In this document: positions 61,935-64,000 of the stretch, piece by piece
How positions within the stretch are numbered: the stretch's first letter is position 1
How the letters are laid out: each line of letters begins with the position of its first letter
NCBI RefSeq assembly: GCF_002269125.1
Contig: NZ_NQKI01000005.1
Coordinates: 1-64,000, forward strand
Source: Pseudomonas lundensis
GTDB taxonomy: Bacteria > Pseudomonadota > Gammaproteobacteria > Pseudomonadales > Pseudomonadaceae
DNA: 64,000 nt
Direction of reading: 5' to 3'
Program-made: the position numbers and the translations under genes
The notes under the pieces: model-generated
Told to the model about the DNA's origin: nothing
Databases searched by the model: none
Seen by the model: only the letters and a program-made list of their open reading frames with translations

Positions 61935-64000
61935 ATGACCCGTTCCCCGTTTCGCCGTCTTGTGTTTGGCGCCCTGCGTCGCCTGCTGTACCTATGGGTA
62001 CGCTCGGAGACCATTAATCAGTCGTCTTTCACCCTGAACCTGGACCGCAGCCGGCCAGTGTTCTACGTCCTGCAATCGCCCTCCATTACCGAACTGGCCG
62101 TGGTTGATGCCGAGTGCACCAAGGCGGGCCTGCCGCGCCCGGTGCTGCCGGTGGCCGTCGGGCAGATGGTCGAGCCTGCCGCGTTCTTCTACTTGACGCC
62201 CGAGCCCGACTGGCTGGGCCGTCAGGACAAGCGCGGCGCTCCGCCGACCCTCACCCGACTGGTGGACAGCCTGACGCTGCACCCCGGCGAAGATGCGCAA
62301 ATCATCCCGGTCAGCGTGTTCTGGGGCCAATCCCCCGACAGCGAATCGAGCCCCTGGAAGCTGTTGTTTGCCGACAGCTGGGCCGTCACCGGGCGCCTGC
62401 GCCGTTTGCTGCGCATCCTGATTCTGGGCCGCAAGACCCGCGTGCAGTTTTCTGCGCCCATTCACTTGCGCGAACTGGTCGACCACAACAAAGGTCACGA
62501 ACGCACCGTGCGCATGGCCCAGCGCATCCTGCGGGTGCACTTTCGCAACCTGAAAACCGCTGTGATCGGCCCCGACCTGTCGCACCGTCGCAACCTGGTC
62601 AAAGGCCTGATCAACGAACCGGCCGTGCGTCAGGCAATCCTCGATGAAGCGCGGCGTGAAAACATCTCGGTCGATAAAGCCAAGGCCCAGGCGCTGCGTT
62701 ACGCCAACGAAATCGCCTCCGATTACACCTACACCGCTATCCGCTTTCTGGAAGTGGTGCTGAGCTGGTTCTGGAACAAGATTTACGACGGGATCAAGGT
62801 TAACCACATCGAAGGTGTGCAAGACGTCGCGCAAGGTCACGAAATCATCTACGTCCCGTGTCACCGCAGCCACATCGACTATTTGCTGCTGTCCTACTTG
62901 CTGTTCCGCAACGGCCTGACCCCACCGCACATCGCGGCCGGGATCAACCTCAACATGCCGGTTATTGGCAGCCTGTTGCGCCGCGGCGGCGCGTTTTTCA
63001 TGCGCCGCACATTCAAGGGCAACCCGCTGTACACCTCGGTATTCAACGAGTACCTGCACACACTGTTCACCAAAGGCTTCCCGGTGGAGTACTTCGTCGA
63101 AGGCGGACGCTCGCGCACCGGGCGCATGCTGCAACCCAAGACCGGCATGCTGGCCATCACCCTGCGCAGCTTCCTGCGCTCGTCGCGCATGCCCATCGTG
63201 TTCGTACCGGTGTACATCGGCTACGAGCGGGTGCTTGAAGGCCGTACTTACCTGGGCGAACTGCGCGGGGCGAGCAAGAAGAAAGAGTCGATTTTCGACA
63301 TTTTCAAAGTCATCGGTGCCCTCAAGCAGCGTTTTGGCCAGGTAGCCGTCAACTTCGGCGAGCCGATCAAACTGGCCGAGTTTCTCGACCATGAGCAGCC
63401 AGACTGGCGCCAGCAAGCATTGGGGCCGACGTACCGTCCTGAATGGCTCAACGCCACGACCCATCGTCTGGGTGAGAAAGTGGCACAGCACCTGAACGAA
63501 GCAGCCGCGATCAACCCGGTCAATCTGGTGGCGCTGGCGTTGTTGTCTACCAGCAAACTGGCACTGGACGATCGCGCCATGGCGCGGGTGCTGGACCTGT
63601 ACCTCGCGCTGCTGCGTCGCGTGCCTTATTCACCGCACACCACCTTGCCCGAAGGCGACGGCCGTGCGCTGATTGAGCACGTGAAGGACATGGACCTGCT
63701 GTCCGAACAAAGTGATGCGCTGGGTAAAATCCTGTACCTGGATGAGCAAAATGCCGTCCTGATGACCTACTACCGCAACAACGTGTTGCATATCTTTGCC
63801 TTGCCGTCGTTGCTGGCCAGTTTCTTCCAAAGCGCTTCGCGCATGACCCGTGAGCAGATTCTGCGTTACACCCGCGCTCTGTATCCGTACCTGCAATCCG
63901 AGCTGTTTATCCGCTGGTCGCTGGACGAACTGGACGCCGTGGTCGATCAATGGCTTGAGGCCTTTGTGGAGCAAGGTCTGTTGCGCTTTGAGAATGATGT
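61935..64000 (+). CDS. plsB: Glycerol-3-phosphate acyltransferase PlsB (partial, runs off the window)
   Basis: First acylation of phospholipid synthesis at the inner membrane. The reading frame is open from the ATG at 61935 ([20 protein letters not shown]) to the window edge, 688 codons of an expected 830 or so. The catalytic HxxxxD is in [15 protein letters not shown] (about 309-314), followed by [23 protein letters not shown] and [13 protein letters not shown], the four acyltransferase blocks in order. The 3' end is outside the window. A long open frame on the opposite strand is a GC-bias shadow. Confidence 0.95.
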   Translation, partial: MTRSPFRRLVFGALRRLLYLWVRSETINQSSFTLNLDRSRPVFYVLQSPSITELAVVDAECTKAGLPRPVLPVAVGQMVEPAAFFYLTPEPDWLGRQDKRGAPPTLTRLVDSLTLHPGEDAQIIPVSVFWGQSPDSESSPWKLLFADSWAVTGRLRRLLRILILGRKTRVQFSAPIHLRELVDHNKGHERTVRMAQRILRVHFRNLKTAVIGPDLSHRRNLVKGLINEPAVRQAILDEARRENISVDKAKAQALRYANEIASDYTYTAIRFLEVVLSWFWNKIYDGIKVNHIEGVQDVAQGHEIIYVPCHRSHIDYLLLSYLLFRNGLTPPHIAAGINLNMPVIGSLLRRGGAFFMRRTFKGNPLYTSVFNEYLHTLFTKGFPVEYFVEGGRSRTGRMLQPKTGMLAITLRSFLRSSRMPIVFVPVYIGYERVLEGRTYLGELRGASKKKESIFDIFKVIGALKQRFGQVAVNFGEPIKLAEFLDHEQPDWRQQALGPTYRPEWLNATTHRLGEKVAQHLNEAAAINPVNLVALALLSTSKLALDDRAMARVLDLYLALLRRVPYSPHTTLPEGDGRALIEHVKDMDLLSEQSDALGKILYLDEQNAVLMTYYRNNVLHIFALPSLLASFFQSASRMTREQILRYTRALYPYLQSELFIRWSLDELDAVVDQWLEAFVEQGLLRFEND

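Noticed and set aside
61992..63491. 499-codon open frame opposite plsB
   Set aside because: The plus strand encodes all PlsB acyltransferase motifs in one frame that continues past the window edge; the minus frame has no family features.

Overview
The window is chromosomal DNA of a Pseudomonas species, most likely of the P. fluorescens lineage. The evidence is the gene order (rpoS-nlpD-pcm-surE-truD-ispF, lpxD-fabZ-lpxA-lpxB-rnhB-dnaE-accA, rpsB-tsf-pyrH-frr-uppS-cdsA-dxr-rseP-bamA), a GacA-type rsmZ small RNA beside rpoS, ornithine-lipid genes, and REP palindromes of the pseudomonad type. The species cannot be fixed from the sequence alone. Almost all of the window is core genome. The accessory or unusual parts are the first 0.8 kb, the arsR-MFS-ene reductase module near 7.2-9.8 kb, and the junction at about 10 kb.

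Layout. 1-800: non-coding or decayed DNA ending in the 3' part of a tRNA-Gly gene, which reads as the chromosomal end of an old integration at that tRNA. 0.8-7.1 kb: a PAS-GAF-GGDEF protein, a LysE-type exporter, a cardiolipin synthase with a YceI protein, the ornithine-lipid acyltransferases olsB-olsA, and acpH. 7.2-9.9 kb: an ArsR-type repressor, an MFS efflux pump and an Old Yellow Enzyme in one apparent operon behind a palindrome-rich promoter. 9.9-10.5 kb: rsmZ with its promoter and a GacA box, then the rpoS terminator. 10.5-19.8 kb (mainly minus strand): rpoS, nlpD, pcm, surE, truD, ispF, the glutathione-dependent formaldehyde pair fghA/adhC with a divergent LysR regulator, ispD and ftsB. 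19.9-44.8 kb (all minus strand): eno, kdsA, pyrG, tilS, accA, dnaE, rnhB, the lipid A and envelope cluster, the isoprenoid/CDP-DAG genes, frr, pyrH, tsf and rpsB. 45.2-64 kb: map, glnD, dapC, an antiporter, yffB-dapD, csdA-csdE, tcdA, ndvB, dapE, rlmA, a small conserved protein, a cold-shock protein, and plsB, which runs off the right edge.

The genes form a few functional themes. Envelope building is covered by lipid A (lpxA, lpxB, lpxD, kdsA), fatty acids (accA, fabZ, acpH), phospholipids (cdsA, clsB, plsB), ornithine lipids (olsA, olsB), outer-membrane protein assembly (bamA, skp), RseP and undecaprenyl diphosphate (uppS, with dxr, ispD and ispF supplying isoprenoid precursors). Translation and RNA modification are covered by rpsB, tsf, frr, map, tilS, truD, tcdA and rlmA. 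Lysine/meso-diaminopimelate synthesis is covered by dapC, dapD and dapE. Global regulation is represented by rpoS, rsmZ and glnD.

I saw no CRISPR array, intact prophage or intact insertion sequence. The best candidates for a second look are the tRNA-Gly attachment remnant, the rsmZ locus with an altered neighbourhood, the operator array of the arsR module, an intrinsic terminator that abuts the ispF start codon, and the long rpsB leader.
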